Notes under the pieces: model-generated
Told to the model about the DNA's origin: nothing
Seen by the model: the letters and a program-made list of their open reading frames with translations, nothing else
The model's database searches: none
Position numbers and translations under genes: made by a program
Shown: positions 33,920 to 43,025 of the stretch, one piece after another
Layout: the number at the start of each line of letters is the position of its first letter
Position numbering within the stretch: the stretch's first letter is position 1
From: UBA6814 sp040753075
GTDB lineage: Bacteria; Desulfobacterota; Desulfovibrionia; Desulfovibrionales; Desulfovibrionaceae
Direction: 5' to 3'
Assembly: GCA_040753075.1 (NCBI GenBank)
Contig: JBFMHA010000019.1
Span: 1 to 47,338 of the forward strand
DNA: 47,338 nucleotides

Positions 33920-34612
33920 GTGCTTAACGACGCCGCCACCCCCGCCCGCCTTCTGGAAGCAGGCCGCCGGATCTTCGCCCGGGACGGCCTGGTCGGCGCC
34001 CGCACCCGGGACATCTGCGCCCTGGCCCAAGCCAACGTGGCCGCGGTGAACTACCACTTCGGCAGCAAGGAGCATCTCTACATCCAGGTCCTGACCGAAC
34101 ACGTCCGCCGGATCCGAGACCGCTTCCCCCTGGATGAAGGCCTCACCCCCGGCGCCCCTCCGGAAGACCGGCTGCGGGCCTTCGTGCGGGGGCTGCTCCA
34201 GCAGCTCCTGGCCGACGACAACGACGAACACGCGCAGTTGGGCAAGCTGATCCTCCTGGAGATGGTCCAACCCTCCCAGCACGTGGACGTGCTCATCGCG
34301 GAGCTCCTCCGGCCGGTCAACGAAATGCTGCGCACCATCGTCCGGGACCTGATGCACGGGGCTCCGGACGCGGCGGTCACCCGCGGAGCGGCCGGAGTCG
34401 TGAGCCAGTTCACCCTGTTCCGCTACGACCCGCGGGTCCTGGACACCCTTGGCCCGGACTTCCTGCCCAGCGAGGAGAACCTGCTCGCAGTGGCCGAGGA
34501 CATGGTGGAGTTCTCCCTGGGCGGCATCGAGCGGCTCCGCTCCAAGTACGCGTCCTGCGGAAAGCATCGCGGTCTTCCCGCACATCCCCAGGCGGAGGCG
34601 CCCCATGCCTAG
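33920..34612 (+). CDS. TetR/AcrR-family regulator with CecR-type C-terminal domain
   Basis: A 230-residue regulator. The HTH region reads ARLLEAGRRIFARDGLVGAR, then NVAAVNYHFGSKEHLYIQVL, the classic VNYHFGSKE block; the C-terminal part (LGKLILLEMVQPSQHVDVLI) matches the CecR/YbiH effector domain. The GTG has TTGGAGG 7 bases upstream. It overlaps the AcrA gene by 8 bases, so it very likely controls its own pump operon. Confidence 0.92.
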   Translation: MLNDAATPARLLEAGRRIFARDGLVGARTRDICALAQANVAAVNYHFGSKEHLYIQVLTEHVRRIRDRFPLDEGLTPGAPPEDRLRAFVRGLLQQLLADDNDEHAQLGKLILLEMVQPSQHVDVLIAELLRPVNEMLRTIVRDLMHGAPDAAVTRGAAGVVSQFTLFRYDPRVLDTLGPDFLPSEENLLAVAEDMVEFSLGGIERLRSKYASCGKHRGLPAHPQAEAPHA

Positions 34613-35833
34613 ACAATTCGCATCCCCCGTTTTCGCCCTGTCCCTTGCCCTGCTCCTGGCCCTGGCCCCGGGCTGCGACCGCGCGCCCCAGGCCCAGGCC
34701 CGGCAGGCCCCGGCCGCCCCGCCAGAAGTGGGCGTGATAACCTTGGCCCCGCAGCGGGCGCCCCTCGCCACGGTCCTGGCCGGCCGGACCTCGGCGCACC
34801 TGGCGGCCGAGCCCGCGGGCCCCCCCCCCCCGCCTGGGGCGGGGCCCCCGCCGCGCCCCCCCCCCCCCCCCCCCCCCCCCCGCCCCAGGTGGGCGGCATC
34901 CTCCAGCAGCGGCTGTTCAAGGAGGGCTCGGAGGTCAAGGCCGGCCAGCCCCTCTACAGGATCGATCCGGCCAGTTTCCAGGCCGCGTTCGACAACGCCC
35001 GGGCCGCCCTGTCCCGGGCCGAGGCCAACGCTGTTCCGGCGCGCCTCAGAGCCCGCCGTTATGCGGAGCTGGTCAAGACCGGCTCGGTCAGCACCCAGGA
35101 GAACGACGACGCCCAGGCCGCCTGCCTCCAGGCCGATGCGGCGACCCAGGCGGCCCGGGCCGCGCTCCAGTCCGCGCGCATCGACCTGGACCGCACCACC
35201 GTGGTCTCGCCCATCTCCGGCCGTATCGGCGCGTCCGCGGTCACTCCCGGAGCCCTGGTCACGGCCAACCAGCCTTCGGCCCTGGCCACGGTGCAGCAGA
35301 TCGACCCAATCTACGTGGACGCGACCCAGTCCAGCAGCGAACTGCTGCGCCTGCGCCGGGCCCTGGCCGAGGGCCGGCTGGCGCGCTCGGACGAGGGCCG
35401 GGCCAGGGTGAGGCTCCTGTACGAGGACGGCTCCCCGTATCCCCTGGAGGGCGCGCTGGAGTTCGAGGACATCACCGTGGACCCGGACACCGGGGCCTAC
35501 ACCCTGCGCGCCCTGTTCCCCAATCCGGACCGCGGCCTCCTGCCCGGCATGTACGTGCGCGCGGTGCTGGAGGAGGGCGCGGCCGAGGCCGCCCTCCTGG
35601 TCCCGCAGCAGGCCGTGTCCCGCGACCCCAAGGGCAGGCCCTTCGCCCTGGTGGCGCTGCCCGACGGAACCCTGGAGCGCCGCGACCTGGAGGTGGACCG
35701 GGTGGTGGGCGACGCCTGGCTGGTGACGTCCGGCCTGGCCGCCGGAGACCGGGTGGTGGTGGAGGGCCTGCAGAAGGTCCGGCCCGGCATGAAGGCCACG
35801 GTCGCGCCCGCCGCCGGCCCGGCCGGGAGCTGA
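34605..35833 (+). pseudogene. AcrA/MexA-like membrane fusion lipoprotein, interrupted by a C-rich tract as read
   Basis: The first frame gives a lipoprotein signal (LLLALAPGCDRAP) and ITLAPQRAPLATVLAGRTSA to HLAAE; the second frame resumes at QVGGILQQRLFKEGSEVKAG and continues with SPISGRIGASAVTPGALV, VTQSS-like DATQSS and LPGMYVRAVLEEG to the end, all AcrA hallmarks. Family members have about three residues between these halves; here 74 bases of nearly pure C/G (34812-34885) lie there, 65 too many, which shifts the frame. The gene has GGAGG before its ATG and overlaps the TetR gene. Without the tract it would encode a normal periplasmic adaptor. Confidence 0.85.
34812..34885. repeat. anomalous C-rich tract (C12 and C26 runs)
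   Basis: Contains 12 consecutive C at 34820-34831 and 26 at 34856-34881, separated by a G/C-only stretch. Nothing else in the window is like it. On the complementary strand it is poly-G, a well-known failure product of two-colour sequencing chemistry, so an assembly artefact is the leading explanation; a true slippage tract is the alternative. Confidence 0.8.
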
Positions 35834-35839
35834 GCCGAC

Positions 35840-35875
35840 GTCGCGGCCTCCGCCTACCGGGAGGTCCCTCGCGAC
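35840..35875 (+). other. stem-loop in the acrA-acrB gap
   Basis: GTCGCG (35840-35845) with CCTCC (35847-35851) pairs with GGAGG (35860-35864) and CGCGAC (35870-35875). There is no U-run. It lies in the 111-base gap between the adaptor and pump genes and may tune mRNA stability or relative expression. Confidence 0.35.
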
Positions 35876-35944
35876 GAAACCGCACGCGCTCCTCCCCGGA
35901 CCGCCGGAAGGCCTCCGGGGGTGGGGCGCCAAGGAGATTTCCCC

Positions 35945-38900
35945 ATGTCCCGCTTCTTCATCGATCGCCCGGTGTTCGCCTGGGTCATCGCCATCCTCGT
36001 CATGCTGGCCGGCGGCCTGTCCATCCTGAACCTGCCGGTGGCCCAGTACCCGCGCATCGCGCCCACCTCCATCAGCATCGTCGCCCGGTATCCCGGGGCC
36101 TCGCCCCGGACCCTGGAGGACACCGTCACCCAGGTCATCGAGCAGAAGATGAAGGGCCTGGACGACCTGCGCTACATGACCGCCACCAGCGAGTCCACGG
36201 GCGAGGTGAACATCACCCTGACCTTCGACGCGGACACCGATCCGGACATCGCCCAGGTCCAGGTGCAGAACAAGCTGGCCCTGGCCACCCCGCTGCTGCC
36301 CCAGGAAGTGCAGCGCCAGGGCATCCAGGTGAACAAGGCTGTCAAGAACTACCTGATGGTGATCGGCTTCGTGTCCAAGGACGGCGACATGACCGCCGCG
36401 GACCTCAACGACTACGTGGGCACCTACGTGGCCGACCCCCTCAGCCGCGCCGACGGGGTGGGCGAGATCACCCAGTTCGGTGCGCAGTACGCCATGCGCG
36501 TCTGGCTGGACCCGGGCAAGCTGCAGAGCTACGCCCTCACCCCGGCCGACGTGAAGGCCGCCATCGCGGCCCAGAACGCCCAGATATCCGCCGGCGAGGT
36601 GGGCGGCGCCCCCGCGCTTCCCGGCCAGAAGATGAGCTTCACCATCAACGCCCAGACCCGGCTGGAGACCCCGGAACAGTTCGAGAGGATCCTGCTGCGG
36701 GTGAATCCCGACGGCTCGGCCGTGCGCCTGGCCGACGTGGCCCGCTGCGAGATCGGCAGCGAGCGGTACAACACCGAGGTGCGCTTCAACGGCAAGCCCG
36801 CCTGCGGCCTGGGCGTCAAGCTGGCCGCCGGGGCCAACGCCCTGGACACCGTCGAGGCCCTGCGCAGGGACCTGGCCAGGCTGTCCGCCACCTTCCCCGC
36901 GGACCTCGAATATGTCTTCCCCTACGACACCACCCCCTTTGTCCGCATCTCCATGCACGAGGTGGTGCAGACCCTGCTGGAGGCCATCGCCCTGGTGGTG
37001 CTGGTCATGTTCCTGTTCCTCCAGAACCTGCGGGCCACGGTCATCCCGGCCATCGCCGTGCCGGTGGTGCTCCTGGGAACCTTCGGGGCCATGGCCGCCT
37101 TCGGCTTCTCCATCAACACCCTGACCATGTTCGGCATCGTGCTGGCCATCGGGCTCCTGGTGGACGACGCCATCGTGGTGGTGGAGAACGTGGAGCGTAT
37201 CATGCGGGAGGAGGGCCTCTCCCCCCGGGAGGCCACCCGCAAGTCCATGGGCCAGATCACCGGGGCCCTGGTGGGCATCGCCATGGTGATCTCGGCGGTG
37301 TTCGTGCCCATGGCCTTCATGGGCGGCTCCACCGGGGTCATCTACCGCCAGTTCGCCCTGACCATCGTGGCCGCCATGACCCTGTCCGTGATGGTGGCCA
37401 TCGTGCTCACCCCGGCCCTGTGCGCCACCATGCTCAAACCGGTCCGGGAAGGACACGGCCAAGGCCGCAAGGGCTTCTTCGGCCTGTTCAACCGGGCCTA
37501 CGACGCGGCCGGCCTGGCCTACGCGTCCACGGTGCGCACTCTTGTCCATCGGGTCGGCCGGGTGATGCTGGTCTACGTCCTGCTGGGAATCGCCCTGGTC
37601 CTGGTGTTCCCCCGCCTGCCCACCGGCTTCCTGCCCGAGGAGGACCAGGGCTTCCTGTTCGGCCTGGTGCAGCTCCCCCCCGGGGCCACCATGGAGAGCA
37701 CCCGGGAGGTGCTGCTCCAGGTGGAGCGCCATTTCATCGAGGAGGAGAAGGAGGCCGTGGGCTCCATCTTCACCGCCACCGGCTTCAGCTTCGCCGGGAG
37801 CGGCCAGAACACCGGCATCGCCTTTGTCCAGCTCAGGGACTGGGGCCAGCGCAAGGATGCGGCCCTGCGCGCCCAGGCCGTGGCCGACCGGGCCAACCGG
37901 GCCCTGGCCGGCATCAGGACTGCGGTGGTCTACACCTTCCCCCCGCCGGCGGTGGTGGAGCTGGGCAACGCCTCGGGCTTCGACCTGTACCTGCAGGACC
38001 GGGCCGGGCTGGGGCACGAGAAGCTCATGGCCGCGCGCAACCAGTTCCTGGGCCTGGCCGCCAAGGATCCCCGGCTGCGTGCGGTGCGGCCCAACGGCAT
38101 GGAGGACACCCCCCAGTACCGGATCGACATCGACCAGGCCAAGGCCGGGGCCCTGAGCCTCAACCTGGCCGAGGTGAACGACACCCTGTCCACGGCCCTG
38201 GGCGGGGCCTACGTCAACGACTTCATCGACCGGGGCCGGGTGAAGAAGGTCATGGTCCAGGGCGACGCGCCGTTCCGCATGATGCCCGAGGACTTCAGCC
38301 GCTGGTACGCCCGCAACAGGCTGGGCGACATGGTGCCCTTCTCGGCCATCGCCGCCGGGCGCTGGACCTGGGGCTCCCCCCGCCTGGAGCGCTACAACGG
38401 CCTGCCCGCGGTGCAGATCCAGGGCATGCCCGCCCCCGGCCGCAGCACCGGCGAGGCCATGCTGGCGGCGGAGGAGATCGCGGCCCAACTGCCCGAGGGC
38501 GCGGGCCTGGAATGGACCGGCCTGTCCTACCAGGAGCGCCTGTCCGGAGCCCAGGCCCCGGCCCTGTACGCCCTGTCCGTCCTGGTGGTGTTCCTCTGCC
38601 TGGCCGCGCTCTACGAGAGCTGGTCCGTGCCCACCGCGGTGATGCTGGTGGTGCCTCTGGGCGTGCTGGGAGCGGCCCTGGCCACCCTGGGACGGGGCAT
38701 GTCCAACGACGTGTACTTCCAGGTGGGCCTGCTCACCACCATGGGCCTGGCGGCCAAGAACGCCATCCTCATCGTGGAGTTCGCCCGGGAGCAGCTCTTC
38801 CTGGGGAAGAGCCTGACCGAAGCGGCCATCGAGGCGGCCCGCATGCGGCTGCGGCCCATCCTCATGACCTCCCTGGCCTTCATGCTCGGGGTGCTGCCAC

Positions 38901-39055
38901 TGGCCGTCAGTTCCGGGGCCGGGTCGGGAAGCCAGAACGCCATCGGCGTCTGCGTCCTGGGCGGGACCTTCGCCGCCACCCTGCTGGCCATCCTCTTCGT
39001 GCCGGTGTTCTTCGTGGTGGTGCTGGGCCTGTCCCGCAAGGGAATCAGGCGATAG
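35945..39055 (+). CDS. AcrB-like RND multidrug efflux pump (HAE1 family)
   Basis: A 1036-residue inner-membrane transporter of normal family length. It begins MSRFFIDRPVFAWVIAILVM, has the proton-relay Asp pair in GLLVDDAIVVVEN near residue 400, LPTGFLPEEDQG after TM7, and the relay Lys in GLAAKNAILIVEFA near 935. AAGGAG lies 8 bases before this ATG; an in-frame GTG at 35921 lacks such a site. It would form the tripartite pump with the AcrA-like protein. No TolC-type outer-membrane gene is in the window, so the pump probably borrows one. Confidence 0.96.
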   Translation: MSRFFIDRPVFAWVIAILVMLAGGLSILNLPVAQYPRIAPTSISIVARYPGASPRTLEDTVTQVIEQKMKGLDDLRYMTATSESTGEVNITLTFDADTDPDIAQVQVQNKLALATPLLPQEVQRQGIQVNKAVKNYLMVIGFVSKDGDMTAADLNDYVGTYVADPLSRADGVGEITQFGAQYAMRVWLDPGKLQSYALTPADVKAAIAAQNAQISAGEVGGAPALPGQKMSFTINAQTRLETPEQFERILLRVNPDGSAVRLADVARCEIGSERYNTEVRFNGKPACGLGVKLAAGANALDTVEALRRDLARLSATFPADLEYVFPYDTTPFVRISMHEVVQTLLEAIALVVLVMFLFLQNLRATVIPAIAVPVVLLGTFGAMAAFGFSINTLTMFGIVLAIGLLVDDAIVVVENVERIMREEGLSPREATRKSMGQITGALVGIAMVISAVFVPMAFMGGSTGVIYRQFALTIVAAMTLSVMVAIVLTPALCATMLKPVREGHGQGRKGFFGLFNRAYDAAGLAYASTVRTLVHRVGRVMLVYVLLGIALVLVFPRLPTGFLPEEDQGFLFGLVQLPPGATMESTREVLLQVERHFIEEEKEAVGSIFTATGFSFAGSGQNTGIAFVQLRDWGQRKDAALRAQAVADRANRALAGIRTAVVYTFPPPAVVELGNASGFDLYLQDRAGLGHEKLMAARNQFLGLAAKDPRLRAVRPNGMEDTPQYRIDIDQAKAGALSLNLAEVNDTLSTALGGAYVNDFIDRGRVKKVMVQGDAPFRMMPEDFSRWYARNRLGDMVPFSAIAAGRWTWGSPRLERYNGLPAVQIQGMPAPGRSTGEAMLAAEEIAAQLPEGAGLEWTGLSYQERLSGAQAPALYALSVLVVFLCLAALYESWSVPTAVMLVVPLGVLGAALATLGRGMSNDVYFQVGLLTTMGLAAKNAILIVEFAREQLFLGKSLTEAAIEAARMRLRPILMTSLAFMLGVLPLAVSSGAGSGSQNAIGVCVLGGTFAATLLAILFVPVFFVVVLGLSRKGIRR

Positions 39056-39170
39056 CGGCCCTCCCGCGGCCGGCGCGGCTGGACTCCGGCCGGGCATCGG
39101 TCTATACCCGGCGAAACGGCCGGCAAGACGGCGCGCGTTGCGCCGCCTGCGGCAGCGAACCGGAGGCTCC

Positions 39171-39350
39171 ATGCCCCATCGGCCCCTGCTCCCGGGCCTC
39201 GTCATCCTGCTGTCCGCGACATCCCCGGACCCGGCCGCCCCGCCGGCCCGGTCCGGATTCGCGGCCGTCCGCGCCGGCAAGGCGACCCTCCCCGCCCCCG
39301 CCCTGTTCACCGCGGCCCGCCCGGCGGCGGCCAGGCGGATCGAACCCTGA
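39171..39350 (+). CDS. hypothetical small protein
   Basis: A 59-residue ORF with GGAGG just before its ATG (MPHRPLLPGLVILLSATSPD). A short hydrophobic N-terminus resembles a signal sequence; the rest is Ala/Pro/Arg-rich. No family is recognised. It lies between the pump gene and the hybrid kinase gene, and GC-rich DNA yields such frames by chance, so it is a weak call. Confidence 0.3.
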   Translation: MPHRPLLPGLVILLSATSPDPAAPPARSGFAAVRAGKATLPAPALFTAARPAAARRIEP

Positions 39351-39373
39351 GCCACCCCACCCGGCAACGCGCC

Positions 39374-42001
39374 ATGCCCAGACTGTACCCGCATTCCCTC
39401 CGGCTCAAGCTGGTCGGGGCCGTGCTGATCACCTACCTGGCCATCGCCGCGGTGTTCTCCGCGGTGCTCCTGCCCTTCGGCGACCAGATCGTGGAGTCGG
39501 GACAGCACAAGACCGAACTGCTCCTGGCCGTGGCGGCGCAGAGCCAGGCCGAACGCCTGGCCAACGACATCTCCGGGAAGCGCCTGGACGCAGTGGAGCG
39601 CCGGCTGGGCGACATGGTCCGGGCCGCGGGCCTGGAGAGGGCCGCGGCCTACGGCCGGGACGGCCGCTTCCTGCGCGGAGCCGGCCGCAGGTTCACCCCG
39701 CCGGTCCTGGACCCGGCGCACACGGCCCGGGCCGCGGACGGCGACCTGATCTGGCAGGAGCGGCGGGACGGGGACGCCTCCCTGCTCCACCTGAGCCGGA
39801 TCACGGGCAAGGAGGAACCGGCGGGCTACCTCCTGCTGGCCACCTCACTGGCCGACGTGGAGCAGGCCAAGGCCGCCTCGTCCGCCATCTTCCTGGGCCT
39901 TCTGGGCGGCATCTTCCTGCTCCTGGCCCTGCTCTTCAGCCTGATCCTGGAGCGCACGGTCATCCGGCCCGTGACCGGCCTGGAGAGCGCCATGGCCGCC
40001 TTCGCCCGGGGGAAGACCCAGGCCCGGGTGCCTCCCGCGGGCCAGGACGAACTGGGCCGGCTGGGCGCCAGCTTCAACGCCATGGCCGAGCGCATCCAGG
40101 AGTCCCAGGCCTCCCTGCGCCAGGCCGAGGAGAACTACCGGAGCATCTTCGAGAACGCGGTGGAGGGCATCTTCCAGGCCGCGGCCGACGGCCGGCTCAT
40201 CAACGCCAATCCCTCCCTGGCCCGGACCATGGGCTACTCCTCGCCCGGCGCATTCCTGGCCGGGAGCCCGGACCTCTTCGCCATGATCCCGGTGCTGCAG
40301 GCCGACCCGGAGCGCCTTCTGGACGCCCTGACCGCGGACGGCGCGGTGGCCGACTTCGAGATGCAGATCACCCGCCGCGACCGGTCCACCTTCTGGGCCC
40401 GGATTTCCCTGCGCATGGTCCCCGATCCCGAGGGGCTGCCCCTGCGCTACGAGGGCTCGGTCATGGACGTGACCGCGCGCAAGGAAAAGGAGCGGGCGGA
40501 GGAGGCCCGGCGCGCCGCGGAGCAGGCCAGCAAGGAGAAGAGCGCCTTCCTGGCGCGCATGAGCCACGAGATCCGCACCCCCATGAACGCGCTGCTGGGC
40601 ATGTGCCAGCTCCTGGGCGACACCGAGCTGAACCCGGGGCAGCAGCGCCTGCTGAACACCATCGGCTCCTCGGGCGAACTGCTCATGGCCCTGCTCGGCG
40701 ACATCCTGGACCTGTCCCGGATCGAGGCCGGCCGCGTCGACCTGGAGACCATCTCCTTCGATCCCCGGACCCTGGCCGAGGAGGTCTGCGCCCTGTTCGC
40801 CCAGTCCGCCCGGGACAAGGGCCTGGATCTGAACTGCCGGGTGGACGCCGGCCTGCCCCCCGCCCTGCGGGGCGACCCCACCCGGATCAAGCAGGTGCTG
40901 CTCAACCTGGTGGGCAACGCGGTGAAGTTCACCGAGAGCGGGGAGGTGTCCCTGCGCCTGGCCGCCGCCCCGGAACCGGACAGCGTCCGCTTCACGGTGC
41001 GGGACACCGGGCCGGGCATCCCGACGGACAAGCAGGAGGCGGTCTTCGAGAGCTTCGCCCAGGCCGACACCTCCACCACCCGGCGGTACGGCGGGGCCGG
41101 CCTGGGTCTGGCCATCTGCAAGGGCCTGGTGGAGCGCATGGGCGGACGCATCGAACTGGACAGCGGGCCGGGCCGGGGCTGCGCCTTCTCCTTCACCCTG
41201 CCCCTGCCCGCGGCGGCCCCGGCCCCGCCGCCCGCGGCGCCGTGCGCCCCGGACCGGACGGACTCCCGCGGCCTGCGGGTCCTGGTGGCCGACGACTCGG
41301 CCCTGAACCGTGAAATAGCCCGCCAGTTCCTCCAGGGCGTGGCCGACCTGGTGGACGAGGCCCGGGACGGACTGGAGGCGGTGGGGATGACCGCCCGCGG
41401 GGGCTACCACCTGGTGCTCATGGACGTGGAGATGCCCGGCCTGGACGGGCTGGCCGCGGCCCGACGCATCCGGACCCTGCCCGGCCTCCCCTCCCGCACG
41501 CCCATCGTGGGGCTCACCGCGCGGGCCGGGATCGAGGACCGGCAGCGCATCCTGGACGCGGGCATGGAGGATGTCCTGACCAAGCCGGTGCGCCGCGAAG
41601 AACTGGCGGCCCTGGCCGCCCGGTTCGCCCCGGGCGCAGACCGGTCCGCGGGCCAGGTGGACTGGGCCTACGTGCTGGACCTGGTGGGCGGGGACCCCGC
41701 GGACCTGGACGCCTTCTGTCGCACCGCCCGGGACCTGCTGCCCGGCGAGGCCCGGGACCTGGAGAAGGCGGCGCGCTCCGGGGACCTGGAGTCATTCACC
41801 TGCCGGGCGCATGCGCTCAAGTCCACCGCGGCGAGCTTCGGGGCCGCCGAACTCGCCGACCTGGCCCGCCGGGCCGAACAGGCGGGCCGGACCCGGGACG
41901 CGGCCCGTATCCGGGAGCTCCTCCCCCGGCTCAAGGAACTCCTGGCCGGCCTGCTGGCCGAAGTCCGCGCCCGCGTGTCGCAGGACAAGCCGCCGGCATA
42001 G
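39374..42001 (+). CDS. hybrid sensor histidine kinase (HAMP-PAS-HisKA-HATPase-REC-Hpt)
   Basis: An 875-residue membrane sensor. TM1 (about 12-34) and TM2 (about 170-190, AIFLGLLGGIFLLLALLFSL) flank a periplasmic sensing domain. HAMP and PAS (NYRSIFENAVEGIFQAAADG) follow, then HisKA with His398 in MSHEIRTPMNALLG, HATPase boxes (NLVGNAVKFTESG, DTGPGIP, GGAGLGLAI), a receiver with Asp684 in LVLMDVEMPGLDG, and a C-terminal Hpt with His813 in CRAHALKSTAASFG. This is a complete internal phosphorelay; the partner regulator is not nearby. Confidence 0.94.
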   Translation: MPRLYPHSLRLKLVGAVLITYLAIAAVFSAVLLPFGDQIVESGQHKTELLLAVAAQSQAERLANDISGKRLDAVERRLGDMVRAAGLERAAAYGRDGRFLRGAGRRFTPPVLDPAHTARAADGDLIWQERRDGDASLLHLSRITGKEEPAGYLLLATSLADVEQAKAASSAIFLGLLGGIFLLLALLFSLILERTVIRPVTGLESAMAAFARGKTQARVPPAGQDELGRLGASFNAMAERIQESQASLRQAEENYRSIFENAVEGIFQAAADGRLINANPSLARTMGYSSPGAFLAGSPDLFAMIPVLQADPERLLDALTADGAVADFEMQITRRDRSTFWARISLRMVPDPEGLPLRYEGSVMDVTARKEKERAEEARRAAEQASKEKSAFLARMSHEIRTPMNALLGMCQLLGDTELNPGQQRLLNTIGSSGELLMALLGDILDLSRIEAGRVDLETISFDPRTLAEEVCALFAQSARDKGLDLNCRVDAGLPPALRGDPTRIKQVLLNLVGNAVKFTESGEVSLRLAAAPEPDSVRFTVRDTGPGIPTDKQEAVFESFAQADTSTTRRYGGAGLGLAICKGLVERMGGRIELDSGPGRGCAFSFTLPLPAAAPAPPPAAPCAPDRTDSRGLRVLVADDSALNREIARQFLQGVADLVDEARDGLEAVGMTARGGYHLVLMDVEMPGLDGLAAARRIRTLPGLPSRTPIVGLTARAGIEDRQRILDAGMEDVLTKPVRREELAALAARFAPGADRSAGQVDWAYVLDLVGGDPADLDAFCRTARDLLPGEARDLEKAARSGDLESFTCRAHALKSTAASFGAAELADLARRAEQAGRTRDAARIRELLPRLKELLAGLLAEVRARVSQDKPPA

Positions 42002-42074
42002 CCGCTTCTGGGGCGCGCGACAGAGGCCTGCTCCAACCCGGCCGGAGTCGCCGGCCTCGCCTCCGGCCAGGCCA

Positions 42075-42105
42075 TTGCCTTCCCTCTCGGGAACGGTGTA
42101 GTGAT
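42075..42105 (+). promoter_or_regulatory. promoter-like element of the cytochrome c553 gene
   Basis: TTGCCT (42075-42080), an 18-base spacer and TAGTGA (42099-42104) precede the gene by about 50 bases. The spacer includes CGGGAA-N4-GTAG (42088-42101), which recurs before the next two transcription units. Confidence 0.4.
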
Positions 42106-42154
42106 GGGAGGATCGGAGTTCCGCCCACGTCCACCCTTGCAACGGAGCGCCCTC

Positions 42155-42466
42155 ATGAAACGGATTCTCACGGTCCTCTCGGTCGGCCTGCTGGCCGCGG
42201 CCATCTTCGCGGCCCAGGGCCTGGCCGCGGACGGCAAGACCCTGTTCGCCCGCTGCGCCGGTTGCCACGGAGCGGACGGCGGCAAGAAGGCCCTGGGCGC
42301 CGGCGCCCCCCTGAAGGGCATGAAGGCCGCCGACGTGGCCAGGGCACTGGAAGGCTACAAGGCCGGGACCTACGGCGGCGGGAAGAAGGCCATGATGGAA
42401 GGCCTGGCCAAGGGACTGTCCGCCGAGGACATCAAAGCCCTGGCCGACTACATCGCCACGCTCTAG
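42155..42466 (+). CDS. monohaem cytochrome c553
   Basis: A 103-residue periplasmic cytochrome with a signal peptide (MKRILTVLSVGLLAAAIFAA ... LAADG), the haem site CAGCHGADG near residue 35 and a Met-rich axial-ligand region GGGKKAMMEGLAKGLSAED, ending ALADYIATL. Length and pattern match the Desulfovibrio cytochrome c553, which passes electrons from periplasmic dehydrogenases to terminal acceptors. The ATG with ACGGAGC upstream is preferred to the longer frame from 42101. Confidence 0.93.
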   Translation: MKRILTVLSVGLLAAAIFAAQGLAADGKTLFARCAGCHGADGGKKALGAGAPLKGMKAADVARALEGYKAGTYGGGKKAMMEGLAKGLSAEDIKALADYIATL

Positions 42467-43025
42467 TGTTGCGCCCGCATGATGCCTCCAGACGTTTTTC
42501 GAAAAAAATCCGCAATGCCGACGTGTTGAGTCGGCTAGGCATATCGCGGATCAGGCGGACGCGACACGAGGACAGGGACATGCCCGGCCTCAGCCCCTGA
42601 GTCGGGCCCCGGGCCCTGGCCTGGCCGAAGCCTGGACGGGAACGGCGGCGGCCGCCTGCGCTGCGGCCGCGCCTCCCGTTCAAGAGACGCTCCGCCCCGC
42701 CGATCCGGCCTGGTTCAAGGCCCTTGCCCGCCTTTGCCGCAGCTGCCGGAAGCCCCCGTCCCGGCAGCCGCCGGGCGCCTGGGCGAGCCTGCCTTCGTCC
42801 AGGCGTTCAACCTGCCGGCCGCGGTCCTGGCCGCGGGGTCGAGTCGCATCCTGGCCCTCCGCGGGCCGGACCTGACGTTGGCCAACGCCACCATGCCCCT
42901 CTCCATCTCCGGACTGCCCGGGCGCTCCAGGCTCCCGGCCAGTCCAATCTGATTGTTCGTTCAAAAACTCTTCAAATTTTCCCGGGAATGTCGTAGGATC
43001 GGCTCAAGACTCCGTGAGGCCCCCC
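42467..43025. promoter_or_regulatory. 559-bp intergenic region upstream of the second hybrid kinase
   Basis: No supportable gene here; the short frames in it are Arg/Pro/Gly-rich shadows. It holds a palindromic AT island (GTTTTTCGAAAAA near 42494), a hairpin GCCGAC (42517-42522)/GTCGGC (42530-42535), and, at its right end, TTCAAA (42971-42976), a 17-base spacer and TAGGAT (42994-42999), a promoter-like pair for the kinase gene. The spacer carries CGGGAA-N4-GTAG (42983-42996). Confidence 0.45.

Noticed and set aside
33872..39790. 1972-codon open frame on the minus strand
   Set aside because: It is antisense to the TetR, AcrA and AcrB genes, is rich in Gly/His/Gln/Ala with no domain pattern, and arises from the high GC content of the opposite strand.
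37420..41313. Long plus-strand frame across AcrB and the hybrid kinase
   Set aside because: It is out of frame with two well-supported proteins and has the Gly/Arg/Pro-rich composition of a GC shadow.
42517..42535. Hairpin after cytochrome c553 considered as a terminator
   Set aside because: No U-run follows on the plus strand. A T-run exists only for the minus strand, where no gene reads into it.
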